A stretch of DNA of 64,000 bases, taken from Alexandriicola marinus (GTDB lineage: Bacteria > Pseudomonadota > Alphaproteobacteria > Rhodobacterales > Rhodobacteraceae). The notes under the pieces are model-generated. The model worked only from the letters and a program-made list of their open reading frames with translations. It ran no database searches and had not been told where the DNA came from. The stretch is taken from positions 736,501 through 800,500 of the forward strand of contig NZ_RBVZ01000002.1 of NCBI RefSeq assembly GCF_004000435.1, read 5' to 3'. This document shows, in pieces, positions 27,025 to 36,159 of this stretch (positions within the stretch are counted from its first letter, which is position 1; the number at the start of each line of letters is the position of its first letter). Made by a program: the position numbers and the translations under genes.

Positions 27025-28374
27025 TCACTCGGCCGGGGCGGCCGCGGCGGAACCGGTGGCCTTGGCATCATTGACGCCGTAATGGGCATTGAAGTCTTCC
27101 TCGATGGTCGACGGCGGAACCGTCGGTTTCTCGATCACGCCAAGAAGCGGCAGGATCACGAGGAAGTAAGCGAACCAGTAGGTCGCACCAATCAGGGCGA
27201 TGATCGGATAGATCCCTTCGGCCGGCATGGCCCCCGCCCACATCAGGACGATGAAGTCGACCACCAGCAGCGCGAACCACCATTTGAACATCGGGCGATA
27301 CCGACCGGACCGGACGCTCGACGTATCGAGCCAGGGCGCAAGGGCCATGACGACGATGGCACCGAACATCGCAAGCACGCCGAAGAACTTCGCGTCGATG
27401 ATGCCGAAGCTCACAAAGCTGGTCAGCTGCACGATCCAGACCGTATCATCAAAGGCGCGCAGGATGGCATAGAATGGCAGGAAATACCATTCCGGCACGA
27501 TGTGGCTGGGAGTCACGAGGGCGTTCGCCTCGATGTAGTTGTCGGGGTGGCCAAGATAGTTGGGCATGAACCCGACGATCGCAACGAACACGGCCAGGAT
27601 CAACGCGAGGGCGAAGAGGTCCTTGATCACGAAATAGGGCCAGAAGGGAAGCGTGTCCTTCTGGGCCTCTTCTTTCGAGGCCCGGCGCACTTCCACACCG
27701 GTCGGGTTGTTGTTGCCCGTCGAGTGGAAAGCCCAGACGTGAACGATCGTCAGGCCGAGGAGCACGAAGGGCAGCAGATAGTGCAGCGAGAAGAAGCGGT
27801 TCAGCGCAGGCTGACCAACGGCCGAAGCGCCAAGCAGCCAGGTCTGGACAGCCTCACCCACGAAGGGGATGGCGCCGAACAGGCCGGTAATCACGGCGGT
27901 GCCGTGGAACGACATCTGACCCCAGGGAAGAACATAGCCCATGAAGGCGGTGCCCATCATCAGAACGAACATCAGGATGCCGATGATCCACGTCACTTCA
28001 CGCGGGCTTTTGTAGGAACCGTAGTAGAGCGACCGGAAGATGTGCGCATACACGGCAACAAAGAACAGCGATGCGCCATTCTGGTGGAAATAGCGGATCA
28101 TGTGGCCGCCATTCACGTTGCGCATGATATGTTCGACGGAGGCAAAGGCCATGTCCACGTGCGGCGTGTAGTGCATCACGAGCACGACGCCCGTGGCGAT
28201 CTGCATCACGAGCGTGAAGACAAGTACGATGCCCCAGATCCACATCCAGTTCAGGTTCTTGGGCGTGGGGATCATCAATGTGTCATACATCAGCCCGACG
28301 ATCGGCAGGCGCTTGTGAAGCCATTTCTCGCCGGCTGTCGTCGGCTCGTAATGGTCGTGGGGGATACCAGACAT
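27025..28374 (-). CDS. petB: Cytochrome b of the bc1 complex
   Basis: Integral subunit of 449 residues with eight membrane helices that carries haems bL and bH and both quinone sites. His ligands are in the helices around VLVMHYTPH and [13 protein letters not shown] with [12 protein letters not shown]. The Qo-site motif is PEWYFLPFY. The start at 28374 ([11 protein letters not shown]) follows AAGGAGG; the frame is open upstream but overlaps petA. The C-terminal Ala-rich extension is typical of Rhodobacteraceae. It lies 10 bp after petA. Confidence 0.97.
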   Translation of the reverse strand: MSGIPHDHYEPTTAGEKWLHKRLPIVGLMYDTLMIPTPKNLNWMWIWGIVLVFTLVMQIATGVVLVMHYTPHVDMAFASVEHIMRNVNGGHMIRYFHQNGASLFFVAVYAHIFRSLYYGSYKSPREVTWIIGILMFVLMMGTAFMGYVLPWGQMSFHGTAVITGLFGAIPFVGEAVQTWLLGASAVGQPALNRFFSLHYLLPFVLLGLTIVHVWAFHSTGNNNPTGVEVRRASKEEAQKDTLPFWPYFVIKDLFALALILAVFVAIVGFMPNYLGHPDNYIEANALVTPSHIVPEWYFLPFYAILRAFDDTVWIVQLTSFVSFGIIDAKFFGVLAMFGAIVVMALAPWLDTSSVRSGRYRPMFKWWFALLVVDFIVLMWAGAMPAEGIYPIIALIGATYWFAYFLVILPLLGVIEKPTVPPSTIEEDFNAHYGVNDAKATGSAAAAPAE

Positions 28375-28384
28375 AATAACCTCC

Positions 28385-28945
28385 TTAGCCGAGCTGGATG
28401 GTTTCTTCGTCCACGAAGGACGCGACGGGGATCGGAAGGTTCCGCGGCGCGGGACCTTTGCGGATCCGGCCGGCCGTATCGTAGTGCGACCCGTGGCACG
28501 GGCAGAACCAGCCACCGAAATCACCTTCCTCGCCGAGGGGAACACACCCGAGGTGCGTGCAGACACCCATCTGGACGAGCCATTTTCCTTCTTCGTCCAA
28601 GGTGCGGTTTTCGTCGGTCGCCGGGGCGCCCTCGTTGATGTTCTCGTTCCACGCGATCGGGTCGGGAAGCGAGTCGACATCGACCGCCCGGCCTTCTTCG
28701 ATCTCATCGGGGCTGCGGTAGCGCACGAAGACAGGCTTGCCCTGCCAGAGCACCGTCAGCTGCGAGCCTTCCGAGACGCCGCTGACATCGACGCGAATCG
28801 AGGCAAGCGCCTGAACGTCGGCCGAGGGGTTCATCTGATTGATGAGCGGCCAGACGGCCGCGCCGGTCGCAACCGCGCCAGCACCAGCCGTCGCATAGTA
28901 AAGGAAATCGCGGCGTGTGCCCTGATGATCATCTGCATGTGACAC
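28385..28945 (-). CDS. petA: Rieske iron-sulphur subunit of the bc1 complex
   Basis: Subunit of 186 residues carrying the [2Fe-2S] cluster bound by CTHLGC and CPCHGS. The N-terminus has an uncleaved twin-arginine signal/anchor ([19 protein letters not shown]). I chose the GTG at 28945 because the family begins here (xSxADDHxGTRRDF) and GGAG lies about eleven bases upstream; there is no ATG in a suitable position. First gene of the operon petA-petB-petC. Confidence 0.95.
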   Translation of the reverse strand: MSHADDHQGTRRDFLYYATAGAGAVATGAAVWPLINQMNPSADVQALASIRVDVSGVSEGSQLTVLWQGKPVFVRYRSPDEIEEGRAVDVDSLPDPIAWNENINEGAPATDENRTLDEEGKWLVQMGVCTHLGCVPLGEEGDFGGWFCPCHGSHYDTAGRIRKGPAPRNLPIPVASFVDEETIQLG

Positions 28946-29262
28946 GAGGGTTAATCTCCGTTTTTCAATGGCCCTGAGGCTCTTGCGAACAGGACTCCGC
29001 GGCGGATTCCGCCTGCCAGTCGCGCGCTGTTTAGCCATCCTTTGTCCTATCGTCCAGCGGACAATAGGGCGCAGGGTCTTGAGCCTTCGTTGATGACGAT
29101 TCTAGTCGGGCCCGGCTGCTCATCAATTAGGCGCGCCATTCTGACGCAAGCACAGTATCCGCGCGTTCACGGCAACGTCTGTTGCCGCAATGCGGAAAAT
29201 ACCGTAGTTTTTCACAAGTTCTGCTGCTGAACGGTCTGGATACTGATTTGTTTGCTCTTGCG
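28946..29262. other. petA / outer-membrane protein divergent intergenic region
   Basis: A 317-bp region between petA and a divergent outer-membrane protein gene, with no convincing ORF. It must hold both promoters. A perfect 7-bp hairpin with a 4-nt loop (cggcaac/gttgccg, 29170-29187) lies on the side of the outer-membrane gene. No FNR-type box is visible. AT-rich stretches near 29208-29216 could be promoter elements, but I cannot fix them. Confidence 0.4.
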
Positions 29263-29925
29263 ATGTCTAGAAAGGCCTTGCGCCTCGGATCGTGCGTCGC
29301 CGCGATCACGATGTCCTGCAGCCCGGCGGTCGCCGAATTCGAATTCAGCATCTATGGCGGCATTCAATCATCGCCGCATTCCCCCGTCACGATATCGGGT
29401 GACAGCACCATCGCGGATCAGGATTTCACGGCGGGATGGGAGGGACAGTCCTTCGAGCCGCCGCCCTATTACGGCATTCGCGCCACGTGGTGGCCAAGCG
29501 AATCGTTCGGGATCGGCGTCGATGTCAATCATGCCAAGGTCTATGCCGATGGCGAAACAATCGACGAGACAGGGTTTGAGCGGTTCGAATTCTCGGACGG
29601 CCTCAATATCGTGACACTCAATGCCTATCGGTCGTGGGGCCGTGCGATTGGCAATATCAGCCCCTATCTGGGCGGCGGGATTGGCGTGTCGGTGCCGCAT
29701 GTTGAACTGACCGAAGGCGATTCCGAAACGTCAGGCTATCAGCTGACCGGTCCGGCTGTGGCTTGGATGGCGGGCGCGACCTTTCCACTGGGAGATCAGT
29801 GGGAGATCTTTGGCGAATACAAGGGCACGTTCTCAATGAACTCCGCCGAACTTGACACCGGCGGCACCCTCGAGACGGATATCGTCACGAATTCCATCAA
29901 CCTCGGCGTCAGCTTCAACTTCTGA
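29263..29925 (+). CDS. Outer-membrane beta-barrel protein, possibly LpxQ (lipid A oxidase)-like
   Basis: Exported protein of 220 residues. The ATG at 29263 gives a signal peptide (SCVAAITMSCSPAVA). The mature part alternates hydrophobic and polar residues and ends in NLGVSFNF, a typical terminal aromatic for outer-membrane insertion. Segments such as FTAGWEGQSFEPPPYYGIR and GFERFEFSDGLNIVTLNA recall the lipid A oxidase LpxQ family, but this is from memory of the pattern only. An upstream start at 29182 is possible but would bury the signal peptide. Confidence 0.75.
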   Translation: MSRKALRLGSCVAAITMSCSPAVAEFEFSIYGGIQSSPHSPVTISGDSTIADQDFTAGWEGQSFEPPPYYGIRATWWPSESFGIGVDVNHAKVYADGETIDETGFERFEFSDGLNIVTLNAYRSWGRAIGNISPYLGGGIGVSVPHVELTEGDSETSGYQLTGPAVAWMAGATFPLGDQWEIFGEYKGTFSMNSAELDTGGTLETDIVTNSINLGVSFNF

Positions 29926-29953
29926 TCCGGCAGGTCTCGCGATGTCGGGATAT

Positions 29954-30030
29954 TGGTCGGAGTGAGAGGATTCGAACCTCCGACCCCCTGCTCCCGAAGC
30001 AGGTGCGCTACCAGGCTGCGCTACACTCCG
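29954..30030 (-). tRNA. tRNA-Pro (CGG anticodon)
   Basis: Cloverleaf on the minus strand: acceptor CGGAGTG with CACTCCG, D-loop AGCCTGGTAGCGC, anticodon stem CCTGC/GCAGG with loop TTCGGGA, and T-arm GAGGTTCGAATCCTC. The anticodon is CGG, reading CCG proline codons. The 3' CCA is encoded (tgg at 29954-29956 on plus). Total 77 nt. Confidence 0.97.
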
Positions 30031-30080
30031 ACCGTGGCGGGGGACGTATCGCGAGATCCGGTTCTTGGCAAGCCCTCTCT

Positions 30081-31061
30081 TCAGCTCTGATTGCGTCGGG
30101 GCGGCCCCATTCCCGAACGCCCGGCAAGTCCGAAAAGATTGGGCTTTCGGGCAATGGTTCCGGTTTCGGGCCGTTGCCGGCTTTGCAGGACAGGGCGGTT
30201 CTGCGATGTGCCGGCCCGACTTTCGCGCAAGACGATGTAAAGGCCGCTTGCAATGATGACCGTCGCACCGATGACGGTTTGCATCCCGGGCAATTCGCCA
30301 AAGACCAGCGCGCCAAAAAGGGTCGCCCAGAGTATCTGGGAATATTGCATCGGGGCGACGATCACGGCTTCGCCTGCCTTGTAGGCCGCGATGATCAGAA
30401 GGCCGCCCGCCGATCCCAGGATCGCCATACCGGCGAAAAAGCCAAGATGGCTCAGCTCGGGCGGCTCATATACCCAGGGCAGCGCAATCGCCATGAACAG
30501 GAAATTCGCCATCATCGGATAAAGCAGCAGAACGACGGATCGTTCCTCCGGCCCGATCTTGCGCGCGATGACAGATGCCACGGCCCCGCCAAAGGCAGCA
30601 GCAAGTGCCGCGAGGTGACCCAATGTCAGATCCGCGCCGCTTGGATCGAGAACGATGATCACCCCGACAAGACCGACAAGAACGGCGATCCAGCGCCGGA
30701 TACGCACCTTTTCCCCGAGGATCGGGATCGCGAGGATCGTGATCAGGAGCGGCGAGGCAAAGATGATCGCATAGACATCCGCCAGCGGCAGGACCGAAAA
30801 GGCATAGAACGCACTGATCCCCGTCAGCAGCGCGGCAGCGGTCCGCAGGGTCACCCACCATGGATGCACCGGCAGAAGCGTCCCCGGCCGCGCATCGCGC
30901 ATCATGATCAGAATCGCGATCGGAAAGCTGAACAGAACCGAAAAGAAGATCAGCTGGAACGGCGAATATCCCACGCCCATCAGCTTTACGATCACGTCAT
31001 GGCTTGAGTAGAGCCCGAAAGCCACCAGCGCCAGAAGCGCACCTTTCAGATTACCACTCAT
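30081..31061 (-). CDS. DMT superfamily (EamA) transporter
   Basis: Inner-membrane protein of 326 residues with ten predicted helices in two EamA repeats, about residues 5-135 and 150-280. Examples are LLALVAFGLYSSHDVIVKLM, VYAIIFASPLLITILAIPILG and TVIGATVIIASGLYIVL. The C-terminal ~45 residues are polar and rich in Arg/Gln/Pro, longer than usual. It is preceded by leuB on the same strand at a distance of 140 bp with a hairpin between. Metabolite export is the usual role; the substrate is unknown. Confidence 0.88.
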   Translation of the reverse strand: MSGNLKGALLALVAFGLYSSHDVIVKLMGVGYSPFQLIFFSVLFSFPIAILIMMRDARPGTLLPVHPWWVTLRTAAALLTGISAFYAFSVLPLADVYAIIFASPLLITILAIPILGEKVRIRRWIAVLVGLVGVIIVLDPSGADLTLGHLAALAAAFGGAVASVIARKIGPEERSVVLLLYPMMANFLFMAIALPWVYEPPELSHLGFFAGMAILGSAGGLLIIAAYKAGEAVIVAPMQYSQILWATLFGALVFGELPGMQTVIGATVIIASGLYIVLRESRAGTSQNRPVLQSRQRPETGTIARKPNLFGLAGRSGMGPPRRNQS

Positions 31062-31157
31062 GGTAGGATACCCATCAACTCGGATTTTGACCGACTCGAC
31101 AAGGTGCGCCCGTGCTTGTCAACGCCCCGCGGGCAACTTCGCCATCCGGCGACGCCA

Positions 31158-31190
31158 TTGGCCCCGCGGACTTGCGTCCGGCAGGGCCAA
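31158..31190 (-). terminator. Hairpin downstream of leuB
   Basis: Nested inverted repeat: ttggccc/gggccaa (31158-31164 with 31184-31190) and inner cggac/gtccg (31167-31171 with 31176-31180). It begins 11 bases after the leuB stop. No T-run, so it may be a stabiliser or a weak terminator. Confidence 0.5.
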
Positions 31191-31201
31191 TCGCAGACAT
31201 G

Positions 31202-32308
31202 TCAGAGGCTCGCGTCGAGCGCCGCGACGATCGCGTCGCCCATCTGCTTGGTGGTCACGGGATCCTTGCCCTCTTCGCCCAGAAGGTCGGGCGTCCGATA
31301 TCCATCGGCCAGAACGGTATTCACCGCATCTTCAAGGCGCGTGGCCTCGTCGCCCTTGTCGAACGAGTAGCGCAGCGCCATCGCAAAGCTCAGGACACAG
31401 GCGATCGGGTTGGCCTTGCCCTGACCCGCGATATCGGGTGCCGAGCCGTGCACCGGCTCGTAGAGTGCCTTGGGCCGGCCATTGGCCATCGGTGCGCCCA
31501 GTGACGCCGACGGCAACATGCCAAGTGATCCGGTCAGCATCGCGGCGGCGTCGGACAGAAGGTCGCCGAACAGATTGTCCGTCACGATCACGTCGAACTG
31601 CTTGGGCCAGCGGCACAGCTGCATGGCGCCTGCATCCGCATACATGTGGCTCAGCTCGACATCGGGGTATTCCCGCTCGTGAACCTCGGTCACGACCTGG
31701 CGCCACAGGACGCCTGATTCCATGACATTGGCCTTCTCCATCGAGCAGACCTTGTTGCTGCGCTTGCGGGCCAGCTCGAACGCGGAACGGGCGACGCGGG
31801 CGATCTCGCTTTCCGTGTAGCGCTGGGTGTTGATGCCCACGCGTTCGTTGCCCTCGGTATGGATGCCGCGCGGCTCACCGAAATAGACGCCCGAAGTCAG
31901 TTCCCGGATGATCATGATGTCGAGGCCGGCAACCACGTCACGCTTGAGCGAGGAAAAATCGGCCAGCGCATCGAAACACTGCGCCGGGCGCAGGTTTGCA
32001 TACAGGTCCATCTCCTTGCGGAGCCGCAGCAGCCCGCGTTCCGGCTTTACGCTGAAATCCAGATCGTCGTATTTCGGGCCACCAACTGCGCCCAGAAGAA
32101 CCGCATCGACCTGTTGGGCCTTTTCCATGGTGGCATCGGTCAGGGGGGTGCCATGCGCATCATAGGCGCAGCCGCCAACGAGGTCTTCGGACACATCGAA
32201 TTCGAGGCCGCGCTTGTCGCCGAACCAGCCGATGACTTTCTTGACCTCGTCCATGACTTCGGGGCCGATGCCGTCGCCGGCAAGGATAAGGAGAGAAGGG
32301 TTCGCCAC
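31202..32308 (-). CDS. leuB: 3-isopropylmalate dehydrogenase
   Basis: NAD-dependent beta-decarboxylating dehydrogenase of 368 residues, third step of leucine synthesis. Motifs: [70 protein letters not shown] (conserved Asp metal ligands) and [19 protein letters not shown] chose the GTG at 32308 (VANPSLL) because AAAGGAG ends seven bases before it; the TTG at 32329 is upstream of that site. The other leucine genes leuD and leuC lie 4-8 kb away on the same strand. Confidence 0.96.
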   Translation of the reverse strand: MANPSLLILAGDGIGPEVMDEVKKVIGWFGDKRGLEFDVSEDLVGGCAYDAHGTPLTDATMEKAQQVDAVLLGAVGGPKYDDLDFSVKPERGLLRLRKEMDLYANLRPAQCFDALADFSSLKRDVVAGLDIMIIRELTSGVYFGEPRGIHTEGNERVGINTQRYTESEIARVARSAFELARKRSNKVCSMEKANVMESGVLWRQVVTEVHEREYPDVELSHMYADAGAMQLCRWPKQFDVIVTDNLFGDLLSDAAAMLTGSLGMLPSASLGAPMANGRPKALYEPVHGSAPDIAGQGKANPIACVLSFAMALRYSFDKGDEATRLEDAVNTVLADGYRTPDLLGEEGKDPVTTKQMGDAIVAALDASL

Positions 32309-32377
32309 GGGAAGGCTCCTTTGGGACAATTGAGCGTGAAGTGTTCCGCAGCGGCGTAGCCCCTTGCCCGAAGGCGG

Positions 32378-33277
32378 TCAAGTTTCGGCAGACCGGCAAA
32401 GCGCCCCGAGGTCGTCGGCAAGCCTGTCCCAGACCCGCCTGACCCGTGCGGAGCGACGCATCGCCTCATGCGCCGTCAGCCAGACCTCGAGAGGTGGCAG
32501 CGGAAGCCCGATATCAATCTCCACGAGTTCGGGATCGGACAGACCGACGACCGCCTGACCGAACCCGATGCCACATCCCGCCCGGACGAGCGCCCAATTG
32601 GCGAGGTTGTTGTCGCAACGGACACCGAACCAGCCTCGTTCAGCCGGCAGGCCGGCCATTCGCATCCCCGAGATGATCGCCTCGTTCGCATCATAGCCCA
32701 CTATATCGTGCCGCCGGAGGTCATCGGCCGAACGCGGTGTTCCGCGTTCGTCGATATAGCGGCGTGCAGCAAACATCCTGATCGGAAGATCACCCAAATG
32801 GCGGGTCACAAGATCAAGCTGGGTCGGGCGATACATACGTATCGCGATATCCGCCTCGCGAAACAGCAGGTTCGATGTCAGATCAGATGGCACAAGTTCG
32901 ATCTGGATCTCGGGATGGGCCGTGCGGATCCGGGCGATCATCGCGGGCAAGTGAAAAAACGACAGCATCTCGCTTGCGGTGACGCGGACCGTTCCCGAAA
33001 GATCGGCCTCTCGCCCAGCGGCTGCGAGGGCTATCCCGTTCACGGCCTCGCGCATCTGGCGGGCACGGGGCAGGATCGTCAGCCCCTCTTCCGTGAGCGA
33101 CAGGCCCTTGGGATGCCGCTGAAACAGCTCGAGCCCGAGGTCCTGCTCAAGCGCGGCGATATGGCGGCCAAGGGTTGGCTGGCTCGTCCCAAGAACGCGG
33201 GCCGCCTCCGACAGGCTGCCGCCTTCGGCAACGGCAAGGAATGCCTCGAACAGGGACCAGTTGGGTGTTTTCTCCAT
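32378..33277 (-). CDS. LysR family transcriptional regulator
   Basis: Regulator of 299 residues. The winged HTH is at residues 8-65 (LFEAFLAVAEGGSLSEAARVL, then QPTLGRHIAALEQDLG), and the effector domain starts near residue 90. It is divergent from an NAD(P)-dependent epimerase-like gene with 93 bp between, so it probably controls that gene and itself. No ribosome site is visible before the ATG at 33277; an inverted repeat overlaps the start codon. Confidence 0.92.
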   Translation of the reverse strand: MEKTPNWSLFEAFLAVAEGGSLSEAARVLGTSQPTLGRHIAALEQDLGLELFQRHPKGLSLTEEGLTILPRARQMREAVNGIALAAAGREADLSGTVRVTASEMLSFFHLPAMIARIRTAHPEIQIELVPSDLTSNLLFREADIAIRMYRPTQLDLVTRHLGDLPIRMFAARRYIDERGTPRSADDLRRHDIVGYDANEAIISGMRMAGLPAERGWFGVRCDNNLANWALVRAGCGIGFGQAVVGLSDPELVEIDIGLPLPPLEVWLTAHEAMRRSARVRRVWDRLADDLGALCRSAET

Positions 33278-33290
33278 TCATTATTGAATG
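33275..33290. promoter_or_regulatory. Candidate LysR autoregulatory site
   Basis: Perfect inverted repeat cattca-ttat-tgaatg (33275-33290) that covers the ATG start codon of the LysR gene (33275-33277). It fits the loose dyad expected for a LysR-type binding site, but at the gene start rather than between promoters. Confidence 0.4.
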
Positions 33291-33370
33291 TCCGATATCC
33301 GATTTCTGTCAATGTCTTTTCGAAATGGTATGGGGGATAGAGGTCTCACCTTTTCAAGGAGACCCAGACA

Positions 33371-34282
33371 ATGACCGGAACCGTCCTCATCCTCGGCCCT
33401 TCGGGCAAGATCGGAACCCATGCCATCCGTGCCTTCGAGGCGCGCGACTGGACGATCCGGCGCTATACGCGCGGAACAGACATGACCACCGCTGCTCAGG
33501 GCGTCGATGTGATCGTCAACGGGCTGAACCCGCCCAAGTATCACGATTGGGCGAACCAGATCCCGGCCATCACGGCACAGGTCATCGCCGCCGCCAAGGC
33601 AAGCGGGGCGACAGTGCTCATTCCGGGAAATGTCTATGTCTTCGGCGAAACGGGCGGATCATGGGACGAGACAACGCCCCATCGCGCAACATCCCGAAAG
33701 GGCCGCATCCGGATCGAGATGGAGGAGAGCTATCGCCGCTCTGGCGTTCGGACGATCATCCTGCGCGCCGGAAATTTCATCGACCCCGACGCGAACGGGG
33801 ACATCTTCTCCCTCGTCACGGTGCCCGACCCGTCGAGGCGCAGGATCACCAGCCTTGGCGATCCCACCGCCATGCAATCGTGGGTCTGGCTCCCCGATTG
33901 GGCCCGCGCCGCGGCGCAACTTGCCGAAATGCGGGGTGAGCTTGCCCAGTTCGAGGATGTGCCGATGCCGGGGCTGACCTTTTCGCATGAGGAACTGGCC
34001 AAGGCTTTGTCTGACGCAACGGGTCAGACCTTCCGGGTCAAGCGGTTCCCATGGCTGATGATGCGGATCACCGCGCCGTTCTGGGAACTCGCGCGCGAGA
34101 TGGTGGATATGCGGGCTCTCTATGATACGCCGCATCGCCTTGGATCAGCGAAATTCGACCGATTGCTCCCGGATTTCGGGGCCACATCCCTCGATACTGT
34201 CCTGACCCGCCGCGTGCTGGGTGCGCAGATCAACCCAGACCATGCGGTGCGGGCCGGCGGCAAGGCCATCGTCACCGAGTAG
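33371..34282 (+). CDS. NAD(P)-binding Rossmann protein, NmrA/epimerase-like
   Basis: Short-chain extended-type protein of 303 residues. The dinucleotide-binding motif is LILGPSGKIGTHAIRAF at the N-terminus, and VLIPGNVYVFGET with IRIEMEESYRRSGVRTIILRAGNFI follows the epimerase/NmrA pattern, though the catalytic YxxxK is not clear (Tyr is in ESYRR). AAGGAGA precedes the ATG. It is divergent from, and presumably regulated by, the LysR gene. The 3' 138 bp overlap the convergent gene. Confidence 0.85.
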   Translation: MTGTVLILGPSGKIGTHAIRAFEARDWTIRRYTRGTDMTTAAQGVDVIVNGLNPPKYHDWANQIPAITAQVIAAAKASGATVLIPGNVYVFGETGGSWDETTPHRATSRKGRIRIEMEESYRRSGVRTIILRAGNFIDPDANGDIFSLVTVPDPSRRRITSLGDPTAMQSWVWLPDWARAAAQLAEMRGELAQFEDVPMPGLTFSHEELAKALSDATGQTFRVKRFPWLMMRITAPFWELAREMVDMRALYDTPHRLGSAKFDRLLPDFGATSLDTVLTRRVLGAQINPDHAVRAGGKAIVTE

Positions 34283-35443
34283 CGCGCGTTCGGGCGCATC
34301 CCGCGCGGGCCAGAAGACGCCGGCGCCCGCAGCCTCAAGATTTGTCGACGGCAGGACATAGCTCACCCTAAGGTTACCGGGGGCGCCGTCGGGCCAATCG
34401 GCAGTATCAAGGGCGGGGTCGCCCCGGTGATCAGGATCGGCGGCCTCTGAACCGCCGACCGAGGCCGGGGCGGGGTCGATCAGCCTCGGGTCATCGAGAA
34501 CGCCTTGCATGGCAGCGTGATCGCCATCGCCATCGGCCGGATCGAGGTTCGAATTCCCGATCACCACAAACCTGTCCGCGAGAGACCCGACCTTGCCATC
34601 CATCACATGGCCCCAGAGCCGCAATTCATCCCGCGCCCGAAGGCCGTTGCGATCCTCGGGCCCGTCGAAGACCGGCGGCGTCGCCGACCACGCCAAGAGA
34701 TCGACACGCACACCATCGACCAGGACCGACACGATCCAGTGCGAGGTCGAGGACAGGCGCTGAACCTCCTGCGCCTCTGTTGACGGAAAGGCGGACCCAT
34801 CGGGCCAGCGTGGCAAGCGCGCGCCGGGGATCTGCGCCCAGATCAGGTGGGACAGGTCCTGCACCGCACAAATCGGGTATCGGGACAGCACCGCAAGTCC
34901 CGACTGCCCGGTGAACCATCCGAAGCCCTGCGCATCGCGCGGCTCCCCAGACCGGCCATTGCCATCCAGATCGAACCCCGTCTCTAGCCCGGCATTTCCT
35001 GCACCGGCATATTGGTAAGGATAATCAAGACCGTCTTCCCGCAGCGCTGCGGCAAAGGCCGTCAAAGCGGCATTGTCCGCGTCCCAATCCATCGCGGTCA
35101 GAACGACGATATCGGCGGACACCTCGGTCAGGACGGAGATTGTGGCCGCGATCTGATCATCGTCGCCCCGAAGAATGTCGCGCAGAAGAAGCCCCGGGCC
35201 GTCCCGGCTGAGCGCGGCAGCATAGGTTGCGATGCGGACGACATCGTCGGGTTTGCCCTGTGCAAAGGTTTGCCCGGAGGCAAGCAGGACAAACAGCGCC
35301 GCGATCAGGAAACGGCGAGCGATTCCTGACCGGCCTGATTGGCGGATTTGGCGTGGGCGCGTTCGCGCTGACGGCTGATCATCTCGGCCACCCGGCCAAG
35401 GGCGATGCCGCGCATCAGAAGGCTCGCAGGAAGAAACGCCCAT
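34145..35443 (-). CDS. Endonuclease/exonuclease/phosphatase family protein, exported, start uncertain
   Basis: EEP-fold protein. From about residue 41 the frame reads ARRFLIAALFVLLASGQTF, a clear signal peptide, then the EEP domain: VRIATYAAALSRDGPGLLL, VVLTAMDWDAD, VVIGNSNLDPADGDGD and PHRMVWVDL. Catalytic signatures are altered (NSNLDP for the usual NxDF; HRMVW for DH). The coordinates use the only ATG, at 35443, but its first 40 codons run antiframe through the upstream membrane-protein gene. The signal peptide would begin near 35323, where only an ATC or a CTG is available. It overlaps the upstream gene and, at its end, the NmrA-like gene by 138 bp. Confidence 0.72.
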   Translation of the reverse strand: MGVSSCEPSDARHRPWPGGRDDQPSARTRPRQIRQSGRSGIARRFLIAALFVLLASGQTFAQGKPDDVVRIATYAAALSRDGPGLLLRDILRGDDDQIAATISVLTEVSADIVVLTAMDWDADNAALTAFAAALREDGLDYPYQYAGAGNAGLETGFDLDGNGRSGEPRDAQGFGWFTGQSGLAVLSRYPICAVQDLSHLIWAQIPGARLPRWPDGSAFPSTEAQEVQRLSSTSHWIVSVLVDGVRVDLLAWSATPPVFDGPEDRNGLRARDELRLWGHVMDGKVGSLADRFVVIGNSNLDPADGDGDHAAMQGVLDDPRLIDPAPASVGGSEAADPDHRGDPALDTADWPDGAPGNLRVSYVLPSTNLEAAGAGVFWPARDAPERALLGDDGLAAGPHRMVWVDLRTQHAAGQDSIEGCGPEIREQSVEFR

Positions 35444-36159
35444 GCTGTTATCGTCCAGATCAGGGTATGCGGATTCGCAAGGTTGATCGGATCGATGAAA
35501 TCCGAGGCCAGCTGTACAACGGCCGGGATAATGAAAGGCAGCAGGAACCCTAAGATAAGGTTAAGCTGGGCGTCCCGATTGAGGCGGCTGACCACGTCGC
35601 CGCCCGCCGTCGGATCGAAAGTCGGCAGGTTCACCCAGACATTGAAACTACCGGAATGGGCGGGCCAGCTGCGGATACGAATGTAGAAAAAGAAGATCGC
35701 GAGCGACAGGATCGAGATCAGGTAGCTGAGCCCGGCCGCCACCCGGACGCTCTCCACCAGAGCCGCGTCTGCGTTGGGCGGCAACATCAGGACGATCAGG
35801 CGCACGGGAGAATAGGGAAAGTCGATCGCGTCACCGATGATCGTGCCGGTGGTTTGCGAAAGCTTCGTCAAAGTCGTGGGTTCGACTTCGCCGCGCAGAA
35901 TCAGACTCAGGCAGAAGACGGTGACGAACAGCGCGCCGAACCGAAGTCGGTTGAATGGCGGCGCGTCCCTGAATTCGACGAGGCTGGGGTAATGCGACTG
36001 GTATTCAACGATCGTGAAAATCGCGGCAATCAGCGCCACGAGGGCGACCGTCTGCGCCGTATTGCTGGTCGTTCCGGGTAGAAGGACCGACGGCAATGCA
36101 ATCAACAACACTACCAGTACGGCCCGCAGGATTGCTCCTGAAAGTCGGCTCAACATCAT
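35305..36159 (-). CDS. Multi-pass membrane protein of unknown function
   Basis: Protein of 284 residues with about five to six predicted membrane helices: AVLVVLLIALPSVLLPG, TVALVALIAAIFTIV, FGALFVTVFCLSLIL, LSYLISILSLAIFFFYI, ILGFLLPFIIPAVV and WTITAWAFLPASLL. I chose the ATGATG at 36159, with GAGGACAGAGG before it. Polar loops contain NVWVNLPTFDPTAGGDVVSRL. The 3' end overlaps the EEP-like gene, so the two are likely co-transcribed. I recognise no family. Confidence 0.75.
   Translation of the reverse strand: MMLSRLSGAILRAVLVVLLIALPSVLLPGTTSNTAQTVALVALIAAIFTIVEYQSHYPSLVEFRDAPPFNRLRFGALFVTVFCLSLILRGEVEPTTLTKLSQTTGTIIGDAIDFPYSPVRLIVLMLPPNADAALVESVRVAAGLSYLISILSLAIFFFYIRIRSWPAHSGSFNVWVNLPTFDPTAGGDVVSRLNRDAQLNLILGFLLPFIIPAVVQLASDFIDPINLANPHTLIWTITAWAFLPASLLMRGIALGRVAEMISRQRERAHAKSANQAGQESLAVS

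Noticed and set aside
26809-28638. Plus-strand ORF of 609 codons opposite petC and petB
   Set aside because: Antisense shadow of two certain genes; composition His/Asp/Arg-rich and without any family motif.
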